Source of the DNA: Clostridium sp. CAG:389
Lineage (GTDB): Bacteria > Bacillota > Clostridia > TANB77 > CAG-508
Reading direction: 5' to 3'
Assembly: GCA_000438255.1 (NCBI GenBank)
Contig: FR901950.1
Coordinates: forward strand, 10,042 to 22,928
Length of the DNA stretch: 12,887 bases
Shown: positions 1-7,063 of the stretch, in pieces
How the letters are laid out: each line of letters starts with the position of its first letter
Position numbering within the stretch: position 1 is the stretch's first letter
The notes under the pieces: model-generated
Seen by the model: the letters and a program-made list of their open reading frames with translations, nothing else
Databases searched by the model: none
What the model was told of the DNA's origin: nothing
Translations under genes and position numbers: made by a program

Positions 1-9
1 TAAATAATA

Positions 10-636
10 ATGGCAAGATATAAAGACGAACAATGTCGTATATGCCGTAGAGAAGGACAAAAATTGTTCTTAAAAGGTGCAAGATGCTACTCAGATAAAT
101 GTAGTATATCTAGAAGAAACTATGCACCAGGTCAACACGGACAAAAAAGAGCAAAACTTTCTGAATACGGTACTCAATTAAGAGAAAAACAAAAAACAAA
201 AGCATATTATGGAGTTGGAGAAAAACAATTCAGAAAATATTTTGAAATGGCTTCAAATAAAAAAGGTGTAACAGGTGAAAACTTATTACAAATATTAGAA
301 AGCAGATTAGATAATGTTGTATACAGATTAGGATTTGGAACATCTAGAGCACAAGCTAGACAATTTGTAAACCATGGACAATTCGAAGTAAATGGTAAAA
401 GAGTTGATATTCCATCATACTTAGTAAAAGTAGGAGATGTAATAACTGTTAGAGAAAGTAAAAAAGATAATGGAACATTAAAAGTTAATATAGAAGAAAA
501 TGCAGCTAGACCAGTTCCAGCTTGGTTAGAAAGAGACAATGAAAAATTAAGTGGTAAAGTAGTTAGATTATCAGCTAGAGAAGACATCGATCTTCCAATA
601 GAAGAACATTTAATAGTAGAGCTTTACTCAAAATAA
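10..636 (+). CDS. rpsD: 30S ribosomal protein S4
   Basis: Small-subunit ribosomal protein S4, a primary 16S rRNA binder that nucleates 30S assembly. The 208-aa length is normal for the family. The N-terminal domain carries four cysteines at C9, C12, C26 and C31, the zinc-binding (C+) form of S4. It is followed by the conserved APGQHG segment. The S4 RNA-binding domain spans roughly residues 98-160 (SRLDNVVYRLGFG, then FEVNGKRVDIPS). The ATG at 10 gives the canonical MARYK-type start. Its ribosome binding site would lie mostly outside the window. The TAA at bases 1-3 could be the stop of an upstream gene, as expected if rpsK precedes it. It is followed by rpoA and rplQ, the usual distal order of the alpha operon. 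In other bacteria S4 is also a translational regulator of ribosomal protein genes; whether that holds here cannot be seen. Confidence 0.98.
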   Translation: MARYKDEQCRICRREGQKLFLKGARCYSDKCSISRRNYAPGQHGQKRAKLSEYGTQLREKQKTKAYYGVGEKQFRKYFEMASNKKGVTGENLLQILESRLDNVVYRLGFGTSRAQARQFVNHGQFEVNGKRVDIPSYLVKVGDVITVRESKKDNGTLKVNIEENAARPVPAWLERDNEKLSGKVVRLSAREDIDLPIEEHLIVELYSK

Positions 637-668
637 TAGTTTTTGAAAGTAAGTGTAAAGGTTTAGTC

Positions 669-732
669 AAAACTTTAAAATTTTACTTAAAAAACTTAAT
701 AAAGTTTTTAAGGAGTTTGAGATTAGTCTCAA
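669..732 (+). promoter_or_regulatory. Paired inverted repeats in the rpsD-rpoA spacer
   Basis: The 110-base spacer between rpsD and rpoA is long for this operon. It holds two potential RNA hairpins. The first pairs AAAACTTTA (669-677) with TAAAGTTTT (700-708). The second pairs TTGAGA (717-722) with TCTCAA (727-732) and ends four bases before the rpoA ribosome binding site (AGGAGG, 736-741). No convincing -35/-10 pair was found. These could be a weak attenuator, a processing site or a site of translational control. In such AT-rich DNA the first hairpin could be chance. Confidence 0.3.
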
Positions 733-746
733 TTTAGGAGGTAAAA

Positions 747-1694
747 ATGATAGAATTTGAAAAGCCAAATATTGAATGTCTAGAAATTGATGAAACAAAT
801 AATTATGCAAAATTTGTATGTGAACCATTAGAAAGAGGATATGGTGTAACAATAGGAAACTCATTAAGAAGAATATTACTTTCATCACTTCCAGGATGCG
901 CAATAACAAGCGTTAAAATAGAAGGAGTATTACATGAATTTTCAACAATACCAAATGTTGTAGAAGATGTACCAGAAGTAATAGTAAACTTAAAAAATGT
1001 TAGATTAAAATTTGATGGAAATGAAGAAAAGAAATTAAGAATAAACTTCAAAGGAGAGGGCGAAGTTACTGCAGCAGATATTCAAACAGATGGAACAGTA
1101 GAAATACTAAACCCAGACTTACATATAGCAACAGTTTCAGAAGGTGGAAACCTTGTAATGGAACTAACTGCTGATAGAGGAAGAGGATATAATTCATCTG
1201 AAAAAAATAAAAAACCAAATCAAGACATCTCTGTACTTCCAATAGATTCAATCTATACACCAGTTAAAAAAGTAAACTATCATGTTGAAAACACAAGAGT
1301 TGGTCAAATGGTAGATTATGATAAATTAACAATAGAAGTATGGACAGATGGAAGTTTAAAAGCTCATGAAGCTTTAAGCTTAGCTGCAAAAGTAATGACA
1401 GGACATTTAGAATTATTCATAGATTTATCAGAAACAACTAAAAACACACAAGTTATGGTTGAAAAAGAAGAATCTAAGAAAGAAAAAGTCCTAGAAATGT
1501 CAATCGAAGAGTTAGAATTATCAGTTAGATCATACAATTGCTTAAAAAGAGCAAATATATCTACAGTTGAAGACTTAATAAGCAAATCAGAATCTGAAAT
1601 GATGAAAGTTAGAAACTTAGGTAAAAAATCTTTCGATGAAGTAACAGCAAAATTACATTCATTAGGATTAGACTTTGCACAAGAAGATGAATAA
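747..1694 (+). CDS. rpoA: DNA-directed RNA polymerase subunit alpha
   Basis: Alpha subunit of RNA polymerase. It dimerises to start core assembly and its C-terminal domain contacts UP-element DNA and activators. The 315-aa length matches Firmicutes RpoA. Residues 1 to about 230 form the N-terminal assembly domain, including the conserved RGYGVTIGNSLRRILLSSLPG segment near residues 30-50. A Glu/Lys-rich linker follows. The C-terminal domain occupies about 250-315, with the helix-hairpin-helix signature LSVRSYNCLKRANISTVEDL and the RNLGKKSFDEV motif. The ATG at 747 has an excellent AGGAGG (736-741) five bases upstream. It is followed 33 bases later by rplQ, so the two are almost certainly co-transcribed. 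No truncation or odd feature was seen. Confidence 0.98.
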   Translation: MIEFEKPNIECLEIDETNNYAKFVCEPLERGYGVTIGNSLRRILLSSLPGCAITSVKIEGVLHEFSTIPNVVEDVPEVIVNLKNVRLKFDGNEEKKLRINFKGEGEVTAADIQTDGTVEILNPDLHIATVSEGGNLVMELTADRGRGYNSSEKNKKPNQDISVLPIDSIYTPVKKVNYHVENTRVGQMVDYDKLTIEVWTDGSLKAHEALSLAAKVMTGHLELFIDLSETTKNTQVMVEKEESKKEKVLEMSIEELELSVRSYNCLKRANISTVEDLISKSESEMMKVRNLGKKSFDEVTAKLHSLGLDFAQEDE

Positions 1695-1727
1695 TAGATT
1701 TAAATTTTTTAAAGGAGGGTAAATAAA

Positions 1728-2255
1728 GTGGCAACAAATAGAAAATTAGGTAGAACAACAGATATTAGAATGGCAATGTTAAAAAACCTAACAACTGATT
1801 TATTAGTATACGGAAAAGTTGAAACAACATTACCAAGAGCCAAAGAAGTAAAAGCAATAGCTGATAGCTTAATATCACTTGCAATAAAAGAAAAAGACAA
1901 TTTTGAAGAAGTTGAAGTAAAAGTTGTTAAAGCTAAATTAGACTCAAAAGGTAATAAAGTTACAGAATTAGTAAAAAGCAAAAATGGTAAAGAATTCTTA
2001 AAAGTAGTAAAAGAAGAAACTACTGAAAAAAGACAAAAAGACATGCCATCTAGATTAAATGCTAGAAGAAAAATAATGAAAAAAGTAAATAAAGTAAAAG
2101 ATGCTGAAGGTAACAATATCGATGTACCAGCAAAATTATTCAACGAAATAGCACCTAAATATGCAGGTAAAAACGTTGGAGGATATACAAGAATTATTAA
2201 AGCTGGACCAAGAAGAGGAGACGCAGCAGAAGTAGCTATATTACAATTAGTATAA
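1728..2255 (+). CDS. rplQ: 50S ribosomal protein L17 with a large internal insertion
   Basis: Large-subunit ribosomal protein L17, which binds 23S rRNA near the exit tunnel. The start is GTG at 1728 behind a strong AAAGGAGGG (1711-1719). The N-terminus (NRKLGRTTDIRMAMLKNLTTDL, residues 4-25) and C-terminus (GGYTRIIKAGPRRGDAAE, about 151-168) are classic L17. At 175 aa it is much longer than the usual 112-130. The excess is a block at roughly residues 54-106, rich in Lys, Glu and Val, between the ISLA segment and SRLNARRKIMKKV. In typical L17 these two parts are joined by only a few residues. The insertion is in frame and has the same base composition as the rest, so it looks like a lineage-specific expansion, not damage. 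It is the last gene of the rpsD-rpoA-rplQ run. Confidence 0.97.
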   Translation: MATNRKLGRTTDIRMAMLKNLTTDLLVYGKVETTLPRAKEVKAIADSLISLAIKEKDNFEEVEVKVVKAKLDSKGNKVTELVKSKNGKEFLKVVKEETTEKRQKDMPSRLNARRKIMKKVNKVKDAEGNNIDVPAKLFNEIAPKYAGKNVGGYTRIIKAGPRRGDAAEVAILQLV

Positions 2256-2257
2256 TT

Positions 2258-2318
2258 AAAATGTCCTTTTAGGGACGGTTCTGAAAAGGACGTCGTCTCA
2301 AAAAAAGGACATTTTTTA
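2258..2318 (+). terminator. REP-like hairpin and probable terminator after rplQ
   Basis: A perfect 13-bp inverted repeat begins three bases after the rplQ stop. AAAATGTCCTTTT (2258-2270) pairs with AAAAGGACATTTT (2303-2315), followed by more T. The shape suits a Rho-independent terminator for the alpha operon. The 32-base centre is unusually GC-rich for this genome. It contains GGGACGGTTCTG, a third GGAC box and a GACG/CGTC pair. This makes it look like a folded repeat unit, not a simple stem-loop. From memory, GGGACGGTTCT-type motifs recur in Firmicutes intergenic repeats; this was not checked here. Confidence 0.6.
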
Positions 2319-2352
2319 TATATTAGTTATGCAATTTTCCTAATATATAAAA
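2314..2352. repeat. Second perfect inverted repeat after rplQ
   Basis: TTTTATATATTAG (2314-2326) pairs perfectly with CTAATATATAAAA (2340-2352) over 13 bp around a 13-base loop. It abuts and shares bases with the preceding hairpin's T-tract, so the two stems compete or stack in RNA. It lies 29 bases before the next gene's ATG. It may be part of a compound terminator or of the same repeat unit. It is pure A/T apart from one pair, so its stability is low. Confidence 0.45.
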
Positions 2353-2381
2353 CTATTTAAAAAGAAATAGAAGGAATAAAA

Positions 2382-2882
2382 ATGGATAATCCAATATTAA
2401 ATTATGAAATCAAATACTCAAAAATAAAAAACATCTATATCCAAATAAAAGATGGTAGAGTTATTGTAAAAGCACCTAAAAGAGTAAATAAAAAAGAAAT
2501 CGAAAAAATAATTCAACAAAAATCAGAATGGATACAAAAATCAATAGAAAAAGAAAATAAAAAACAAGAAAAAGAGCCACGATATACAAAAGAAGAATTT
2601 AAAAACATTGTAGAGAAAAACGCTAATGAACTAATAAAAGAAACAGGATTAGTGCCAAATAAAATAACTATAAAACAAATAAAATATGCATGGGGAAGCT
2701 GTACAAGCAAAAAAAATATAACAATAAACTTAGAATTAATAAAATACAGCCAACAAGCAATAAGATATGTAATATTACATGAATTATGTCACATAAAACA
2801 CATGAATCATTCAAAAGAATTCTGGAATCTAGTGGAAAAATATATGTCAGAATATAAAAAAATAAAAAAAGAATTTAAATAA
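2382..2882 (+). CDS. YgjP-type zinc metallopeptidase-like protein (DUF45)
   Basis: Predicted zinc-dependent hydrolase of the YgjP/DUF45 group, related to the SprT and M48-like peptidases. Its substrate is unknown. The active-site motif is HELCH at residues 133-137, with a third likely ligand H143 in the family pattern HELCH-x5-H, followed by FW (147-148). The upstream WGSC signature (about residues 106-109) is also typical of the family. The N-terminal half is a Lys-rich region starting NYEIKYSKIKNIYIQIKDGR, which corresponds to the beta-rich N-terminus of YgjP proteins. At 166 aa it is shorter than the roughly 220-240 residues common in the family, mostly through a compact middle. The catalytic core is complete. 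The ATG at 2382 has an AGAAGGA-like site about seven bases upstream. It stands between the rplQ hairpins and dps. Confidence 0.85.
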   Translation: MDNPILNYEIKYSKIKNIYIQIKDGRVIVKAPKRVNKKEIEKIIQQKSEWIQKSIEKENKKQEKEPRYTKEEFKNIVEKNANELIKETGLVPNKITIKQIKYAWGSCTSKKNITINLELIKYSQQAIRYVILHELCHIKHMNHSKEFWNLVEKYMSEYKKIKKEFK

Positions 2883-2917
2883 AAAACTATAAAAGAATAA
2901 AATCAAAATATACAGTT

Positions 2918-2951
2918 CATAATAAAACATAGAAAGAGAGGTTTTATTATG
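2918..2951 (+). promoter_or_regulatory. Hairpin enclosing the dps ribosome binding site
   Basis: CATAATAAAAC (2918-2928) pairs perfectly over 11 bp with GTTTTATTATG (2941-2951) around a 12-base loop. The loop carries the purine-rich AGAAAGAGAG ribosome binding site, and the dps start codon ATG (2949-2951) is part of the 3' arm. Folding would bury the start codon while leaving the ribosome binding site in the loop. This geometry suggests translational control, but the stem is almost all A/T. Confidence 0.4.
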
Positions 2952-3383
2952 GAATTAGAAAACAAATTAAATGAATTTTTAGCAGACTTAAATATATTTT
3001 ACAGAAAATTACAAAATTATCATTGGAACATAGAAGGAAAGGACTTTTTTCAAGTACATGCAAAATTAGAGGAATTATATGACGAAATAAATGAGCAAAT
3101 AGACGAAATAGCTGAGCATATAGCAATTTTAGGAGGACAACCATTAGGAACAATGAAAGATTACTTAGAAAAATCATCAATAAAAGAAGCAGAAAACAAA
3201 AAAATAAAATCAGAAGAAATATATAACAATATACTTTCAGATTATGAAGAATTATTAAAGAAAACAATAGAAATAAAAGAAAAATCAGAAAATGAAAAGG
3301 AATATTCAACATCATCATTAATAGATGATTATATCAAAGAATATGGAAAGATTATTTGGATGATAAAATCTGTTAAATCATAG
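2949..3383 (+). CDS. dps: Dps-family ferritin-like iron storage and DNA protection protein
   Basis: Dps-type mini-ferritin, expected to form a hollow dodecamer that oxidises Fe(II) with peroxide and stores the iron, protecting DNA. At 144 aa it is close to the Listeria/Bacillus Dps length of about 150. The inter-subunit ferroxidase residues are present with the exact family spacing: H25 (in QNYHWN), H37 (in FFQVHAKLEELYDEI), E41, D52 and E56 (in DEIAEHIAILGG). E41 replaces the Asp usual at that place, a conservative change. The GGQPLGT segment after the second helix is also characteristic. It lacks the Lys-rich N-terminal tail used by E. coli Dps for DNA binding, so direct DNA binding is uncertain. 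The start at 2949 follows an AGAGAGG site inside a hairpin. No clear PerR box was identified upstream. Confidence 0.93.
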   Translation: MELENKLNEFLADLNIFYRKLQNYHWNIEGKDFFQVHAKLEELYDEINEQIDEIAEHIAILGGQPLGTMKDYLEKSSIKEAENKKIKSEEIYNNILSDYEELLKKTIEIKEKSENEKEYSTSSLIDDYIKEYGKIIWMIKSVKS

Positions 3384-3456
3384 TAATTAGACATATTAAA
3401 TAACAAAATCACAAAAAAATAAAAAAATCATATTATAAACCATAGGAGGCATAAAA

Positions 3457-3810
3457 ATGTTGGAATTTGTATTAAGCACAATATTTTGGACATTAGCCAT
3501 TTATGGTTTATTTGAAGTTATAAAAAACATTATATACATAAGCAGATTTACAAAATTTAAATCAGATGGAATATATGTAATAATTGCAGTTAAAAATCAA
3601 GAAGAAAAGATTGAAGGATTTTTGCGTTCAATTTTATTTAAAATATTATATGGAAGAGAAGATTATTTAAAAAATATAATAGTTGCTGACTTGAATTCAA
3701 GTGATAATACAAAAGAAATTGCAAAAAAATTATCAAAAGATTATGATATTCTAAAAGTGACTGGATGGAAAGAATGTAAAGATATAATTGATAATGTTGA
3801 TGAACAGTAA
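3457..3810 (+). CDS. Membrane-anchored truncated family 2 glycosyltransferase-like protein
   Basis: A 117-aa protein with one hydrophobic N-terminal segment (about residues 4-29), probably a membrane anchor, followed by a short soluble part. The soluble part resembles the first half of a GT-A fold glycosyltransferase (family 2). IYVIIAVKNQEEKIEGFLRSI (39-59) corresponds to the first strand and helix. IIVADLNSSDNTKEIAKKL (74-92) corresponds to the nucleotide-binding strand, with D78 and D83 in place of the usual DDGSxDxT. The DxD motif and acceptor half are absent, and the protein ends in its own stop with no matching continuation downstream. The GTTGG-type start ATG 3457 has a strong AGGAGG (3444-3449). 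It may be a genuine small family with a non-catalytic role or a degenerate remnant. It precedes recD2 by 82 bases. Confidence 0.7.
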   Translation: MLEFVLSTIFWTLAIYGLFEVIKNIIYISRFTKFKSDGIYVIIAVKNQEEKIEGFLRSILFKILYGREDYLKNIIVADLNSSDNTKEIAKKLSKDYDILKVTGWKECKDIIDNVDEQ

Positions 3811-3892
3811 AACTCTTGTTTTTTGCCTGTAAATATGATAAACTTAAAAAACAAATAAGAGAGATAGAGGCAAAATAAAGGAGAGAAAATAA

Positions 3893-5998
3893 TTGGAAAT
3901 CAAAGGAGAAATAACAGACATCATATATCAAAATGACGTAAACAGTTATACAATAGCAGTATTTGAAACAGAAGAGGAAGAAACAACAATAGTAGGATAT
4001 TTACCATTCGTCAAAAGTGGAGACACATTGAGAGTAGAAGGAAAATTTGTTGAACACAAAGACTATGGAAGACAATTCAAAGTTGAAACATTTGAGAAAT
4101 TAATGCCTGAAACATTAGATGCACTAGAAAAATACTTAGCAAATGGAAGTGTTAAAGGAATTGGAGAAGCCACTGCAAAAAAAATTATAAAAACATTTGG
4201 AGAAGATACAATAAATGTATTCAAATTCGAACCAGAAAAACTTGCACAAATAAAAGGAATATCAAAAAATAAAGCAATAGAAATGTCAGAAAGCTTTTTA
4301 GAAAATTGGGAAGTATGGCAAATAGTAGGATTCTTAGAGAGATTTGGAATAGGAGCAGAAAATGCAAAAAAAATCTATGATTTATTAGGAATCAATGCAA
4401 TAGAACAAATTGAAGCAAATCCGTATATATTGATTGATATGGCACGTGGGGTTGATTTTAAGCAAATAGACCAAATGGCTTTAAAACTAGGAATAGATTA
4501 TGATAATCAAAAAAGAGTTGAAAGTGGAATAAAATATGGTTTAATCAAAGCAACATATAATGGACATTCATGTGTAATAAAAGAAAATTTGATAGAATAT
4601 GTAATATCATTATTAGATGTAACCACAGAATCCGTAGAAGAAAATATCATAAATTTAAAGGCAAAAGAAGAAATTGTTGTTGAAAAAAGAGATGATTTTG
4701 AATGGATATATCTAGAAAATTTTTATAGTGTAGAAAAGGAAATTGCAACTAGAATTATAAGATTAGACAAAAGTAAAAATGTAAAGAAAATTGAACATAT
4801 AGAAAATGCACTAAAAGATATAGAGAAAAAATCAAGTATAGAGTTATCAGATAAACAGAGAGAAGCAGTTTTATCAATAAATGATAGTAATGTAACGATT
4901 ATAACAGGTGGACCAGGAACTGGTAAAACTACAATCATAAAAACAATAATTGACTTATTCGAAGAAAGAAAGAAAAAAGTCGTTTTAACGGCTCCAACAG
5001 GACGAGCAGCTAAAAAAATGACAGAAGCAACAGGAAAAGAAGCATCAACTTTACATAGACTATTAGGAATTGGAAAATTAGATGATGAAGGGATTTATTC
5101 AAGACACAGTGATTATAAAGGAGAACCAATAGATGCAGATTTAATTGTAGTAGATGAATTATCAATGGTAGATATGTTTGTAATGAATTATTTATTAAAT
5201 TGCATATATCAAGGTACGAAATTAATACTAGTAGGAGATGTAGACCAATTAGCATCAGTTGGGCCAGGAAGTGTTTTAAAAGATTTGATAAATTCAGAAG
5301 TAATAAATACAGTAAAATTAGATAAAATTTTTAGACAAGCTGCAAAAAGTAAAATAGTTCTAAATGCCCATAGAGTAAATAATGGATTAGGATTTATAAA
5401 AAATGATGATGAAGAAATAGAAGAAGATACAAAACAAGACTTTTTCTTTATAAAACAAAATTCAACAGAAAGAATGTTACAAGAAGTAATAAGTCTATCA
5501 ACAGGAAGATTAGAAAAATTCGGAAATTATGATTTTTTCAAAAATATTCAAATTTTAACTCCAACAAAAAAAGGACCATTAGGCACAAGAGAGTTAAATA
5601 AGGCTCTACAAGCTGTCTTAAACCCTAATTTAGAGGAATTGCCAGAAAGAAAGAGTGGAGACATAGTATATAGAGTTGGAGACAGAGTTATGCAAATTAA
5701 AAATAATTATGACATAACATGGGAAAGAGAAACACAACCATTTGGATCAGATAAAATTAATACAGAAACAGGCGAAAAAAGCTGGTCATCAATGTACCTT
5801 GCAAAGCCAAAAGAAAAAAAAGAAGTTGGAACAGGTGTGTTTAATGGAGAAATTGGAACAATAATAGAAATAGACGAAAAAGAAAAAATTGTTAAAATCC
5901 AATTTGATGATGAAAAAGTTGCTTGGTACGAGTATTCAGATTTAGACCAAATAGAACATAGTTATGCAATTACAATACATAAGGCACAACGGAAGTGA
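3893..5998 (+). CDS. recD2: RecD2-family DNA helicase, frame broken near the C-terminus
   Basis: SF1B 5'-3' DNA helicase of the RecD2 type, found in bacteria without RecBC and involved in repair and replication-fork processing. The start is TTG at 3893 with AAAGGAG (3878-3884) well placed upstream, giving MEIKGEI, the typical beginning. Residues 1 to about 85 form the N-terminal OB-like domain. Helix-hairpin-helix repeats follow at about 100-200 (SVKGIGEATAKKI; LAQIKGISKNKA). The Walker A box GGPGTGKT is at 339-346 and the Walker B DELSM begins at D421. GDVDQLASVGPG (motif III) and the Q/R-rich FRQA box follow. The frame stops just after TIHKAQ at a TGA (5996-5998). The family expects TIHKxQGSE, and GSEFDVV continues in the +1 frame from base 5991. 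Removing base C5990 would give a protein of about 769 aa, a normal length. As written, motif VI (TGITRAK) is lost and helicase activity would be expected to fail. Confidence 0.93.
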   Translation: MEIKGEITDIIYQNDVNSYTIAVFETEEEETTIVGYLPFVKSGDTLRVEGKFVEHKDYGRQFKVETFEKLMPETLDALEKYLANGSVKGIGEATAKKIIKTFGEDTINVFKFEPEKLAQIKGISKNKAIEMSESFLENWEVWQIVGFLERFGIGAENAKKIYDLLGINAIEQIEANPYILIDMARGVDFKQIDQMALKLGIDYDNQKRVESGIKYGLIKATYNGHSCVIKENLIEYVISLLDVTTESVEENIINLKAKEEIVVEKRDDFEWIYLENFYSVEKEIATRIIRLDKSKNVKKIEHIENALKDIEKKSSIELSDKQREAVLSINDSNVTIITGGPGTGKTTIIKTIIDLFEERKKKVVLTAPTGRAAKKMTEATGKEASTLHRLLGIGKLDDEGIYSRHSDYKGEPIDADLIVVDELSMVDMFVMNYLLNCIYQGTKLILVGDVDQLASVGPGSVLKDLINSEVINTVKLDKIFRQAAKSKIVLNAHRVNNGLGFIKNDDEEIEEDTKQDFFFIKQNSTERMLQEVISLSTGRLEKFGNYDFFKNIQILTPTKKGPLGTRELNKALQAVLNPNLEELPERKSGDIVYRVGDRVMQIKNNYDITWERETQPFGSDKINTETGEKSWSSMYLAKPKEKKEVGTGVFNGEIGTIIEIDEKEKIVKIQFDDEKVAWYEYSDLDQIEHSYAITIHKAQRK

Positions 5999-6203
5999 AT
6001 TTGATGTTGTAATAATGCTTGCGCCTTCATCTGCTCCAATGTTATTGACTAGAAATTTACTATATACAGGAATTACAAGAGCTAAAAAACTTTTAATTAT
6101 TGTTGGCAGTGAGAGAGTTGTTGATTATATGATTCAAAATGTTGACAGTAAAAAAAGAAACACCGGATTAGAGTTCAAAATGAGACAAATAGGTCAAGAA
6201 TAA
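5964..6203 (+). pseudogene. recD2: Out-of-frame C-terminal part of RecD2
   Basis: This is the natural end of RecD2 in the +1 frame. Homology starts at GGA 5991, giving GSEFDVVIMLAP, then the helicase motif VI region RNLLYTGITRAKKLLIIVGSE, then a short tail ending at TAA 6201-6203. The reading frame happens to have an ATG at 5964, but that lies inside the upstream coding region, has no ribosome binding site, and its first nine codons read the conserved HSYAITIHKA stretch in the wrong frame. It is therefore not an independent gene. The conserved residues show little sign of decay, so the frameshift is recent, is a sequencing or assembly error, or is bypassed by ribosomal frameshifting. Confidence 0.85.
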
Positions 6204-6207
6204 TTAT

Positions 6208-6248
6208 AATTCACAGTTTTATTATTAAATAAAATAAAACTGTGAATT
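6208..6248. terminator. Perfect 16-bp hairpin between recD2 and comF
   Basis: AATTCACAGTTTTATT (6208-6223) pairs perfectly with AATAAAACTGTGAATT (6233-6248) around a 9-base loop, five bases after the recD2 frame ends. The stem contains four G/C pairs in the CACAG/CTGTG core. There is no clear T-run after the stem on the + strand, so it is a weak candidate for a classical terminator. It may act as an mRNA 3' stabiliser or as a bidirectional terminator. Confidence 0.5.
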
Positions 6249-6295
6249 GTAACTAATAACAAAGTTAAATCAATTTATTTTAAATCAAGAAAAGA

Positions 6296-6979
6296 GTGAA
6301 AAAAATTTTTAGAATTCAAGAAAAAATATTAAATCAAATTTATCCACAAACATGCGGAATATGTGGAAAAATAGACGCAAAATCAATATGTTCAAAATGT
6401 AATCTAGAATTAAAAAAACAAGCAGAAATAAGAATATTACAAAAAGAATATATAGAAGAAAAATCAGAAAAAGAGAAATATTTTCAAGAATTAATGTACA
6501 TATTTAAATATGAAGGACAAATACGTCAACTAATAATAGATTACAAATTTAACGAAAAATCATATATTTACAAAACATTTGTAAATTTTTTGTTAAAAAA
6601 CAAAAAAATATTTGAAAATATAAAAAAATATGATAAAATTATACCAGTTCCAATAAGTAAAAAAAGATACAAAGAAAGAGGATATAATCAAAGCTTACTG
6701 ATAGCAAATGAAATATCAAAGCAAACGAATTTGGAATTAGTGAATAATTGTTTAATAAAAACAAAGAATATAATAGAACAAAGCAAACTAAATAAAGAAG
6801 ATAGACAACAAAATATACAAGGAGTATATAGTATACAAAATGAAGAAATAATAACAAATAAAAAAGTTTTGTTAATTGATGATATATACACAACAGGAAG
6901 TACTGTAAATGAATGTAGTAAAATATTACAGCAAGCAAGACCTGAAAAAATAGGAGTTCTTGTATTAGCAAAAGATTAA
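6296..6979 (+). CDS. comFC: ComF family protein (phosphoribosyltransferase-like)
   Basis: ComFC-type protein, 227 aa, linked in Bacillus and other bacteria to the transport or processing of incoming single-stranded DNA during transformation. An N-terminal four-cysteine zinc finger is visible at C20, C23, C32 and C35 (CGIC, CSKC). The C-terminal type I phosphoribosyltransferase domain carries the PRPP-binding motif VLLIDDIYTTGST at residues 191-203 and the family signature KRYKERGYNQSLLIA near 122-136. The start is GTG at 6296 (read as Met, MKKIFRIQEK). Its ribosome binding site (AAGAAAAG) is weak, so translation may be low. Hydrophilic, Lys-rich linker segments are typical for this genome. 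No comFA helicase neighbour is present. Finding comF next to recD2 is at most a loose DNA-handling association. Confidence 0.9.
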   Translation: MKKIFRIQEKILNQIYPQTCGICGKIDAKSICSKCNLELKKQAEIRILQKEYIEEKSEKEKYFQELMYIFKYEGQIRQLIIDYKFNEKSYIYKTFVNFLLKNKKIFENIKKYDKIIPVPISKKRYKERGYNQSLLIANEISKQTNLELVNNCLIKTKNIIEQSKLNKEDRQQNIQGVYSIQNEEIITNKKVLLIDDIYTTGSTVNECSKILQQARPEKIGVLVLAKD

Positions 6980-7063
6980 ACAAAGAAAATCAAACAAATG
7001 AAAATAAACGTCCTTTTTATAACAATGTCACAAAAAGATACATCCAAAAAAGGACACCAAGAA

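Noticed and set aside
207..587. Long open frame on the - strand opposite rpsD, and similar antisense frames across the window
   Set aside because: They lie antisense to well-supported genes, have no ribosome binding sites, and give Leu/Phe/Ser-rich translations typical of the reverse complement of A-rich coding DNA.
3813..3861. Hairpin CTCTTGTTTTTT / AAAAAAC-AAAT-AAGAG before recD2 as a terminator
   Set aside because: It needs a four-base bulge, has a long loop, is mostly A-T, and no T-run follows.
5964..6203. Independent small gene with a GITRAK motif
   Set aside because: It is the out-of-frame end of RecD2. Its first codons read conserved upstream sequence in the wrong frame and there is no ribosome binding site.
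6998..7063. Extended N-terminus of the KAP-like protein from ATG 6998
   Set aside because: No ribosome binding site precedes it and the stretch is an inverted repeat. ATG 7064 or 7082 have better signals.
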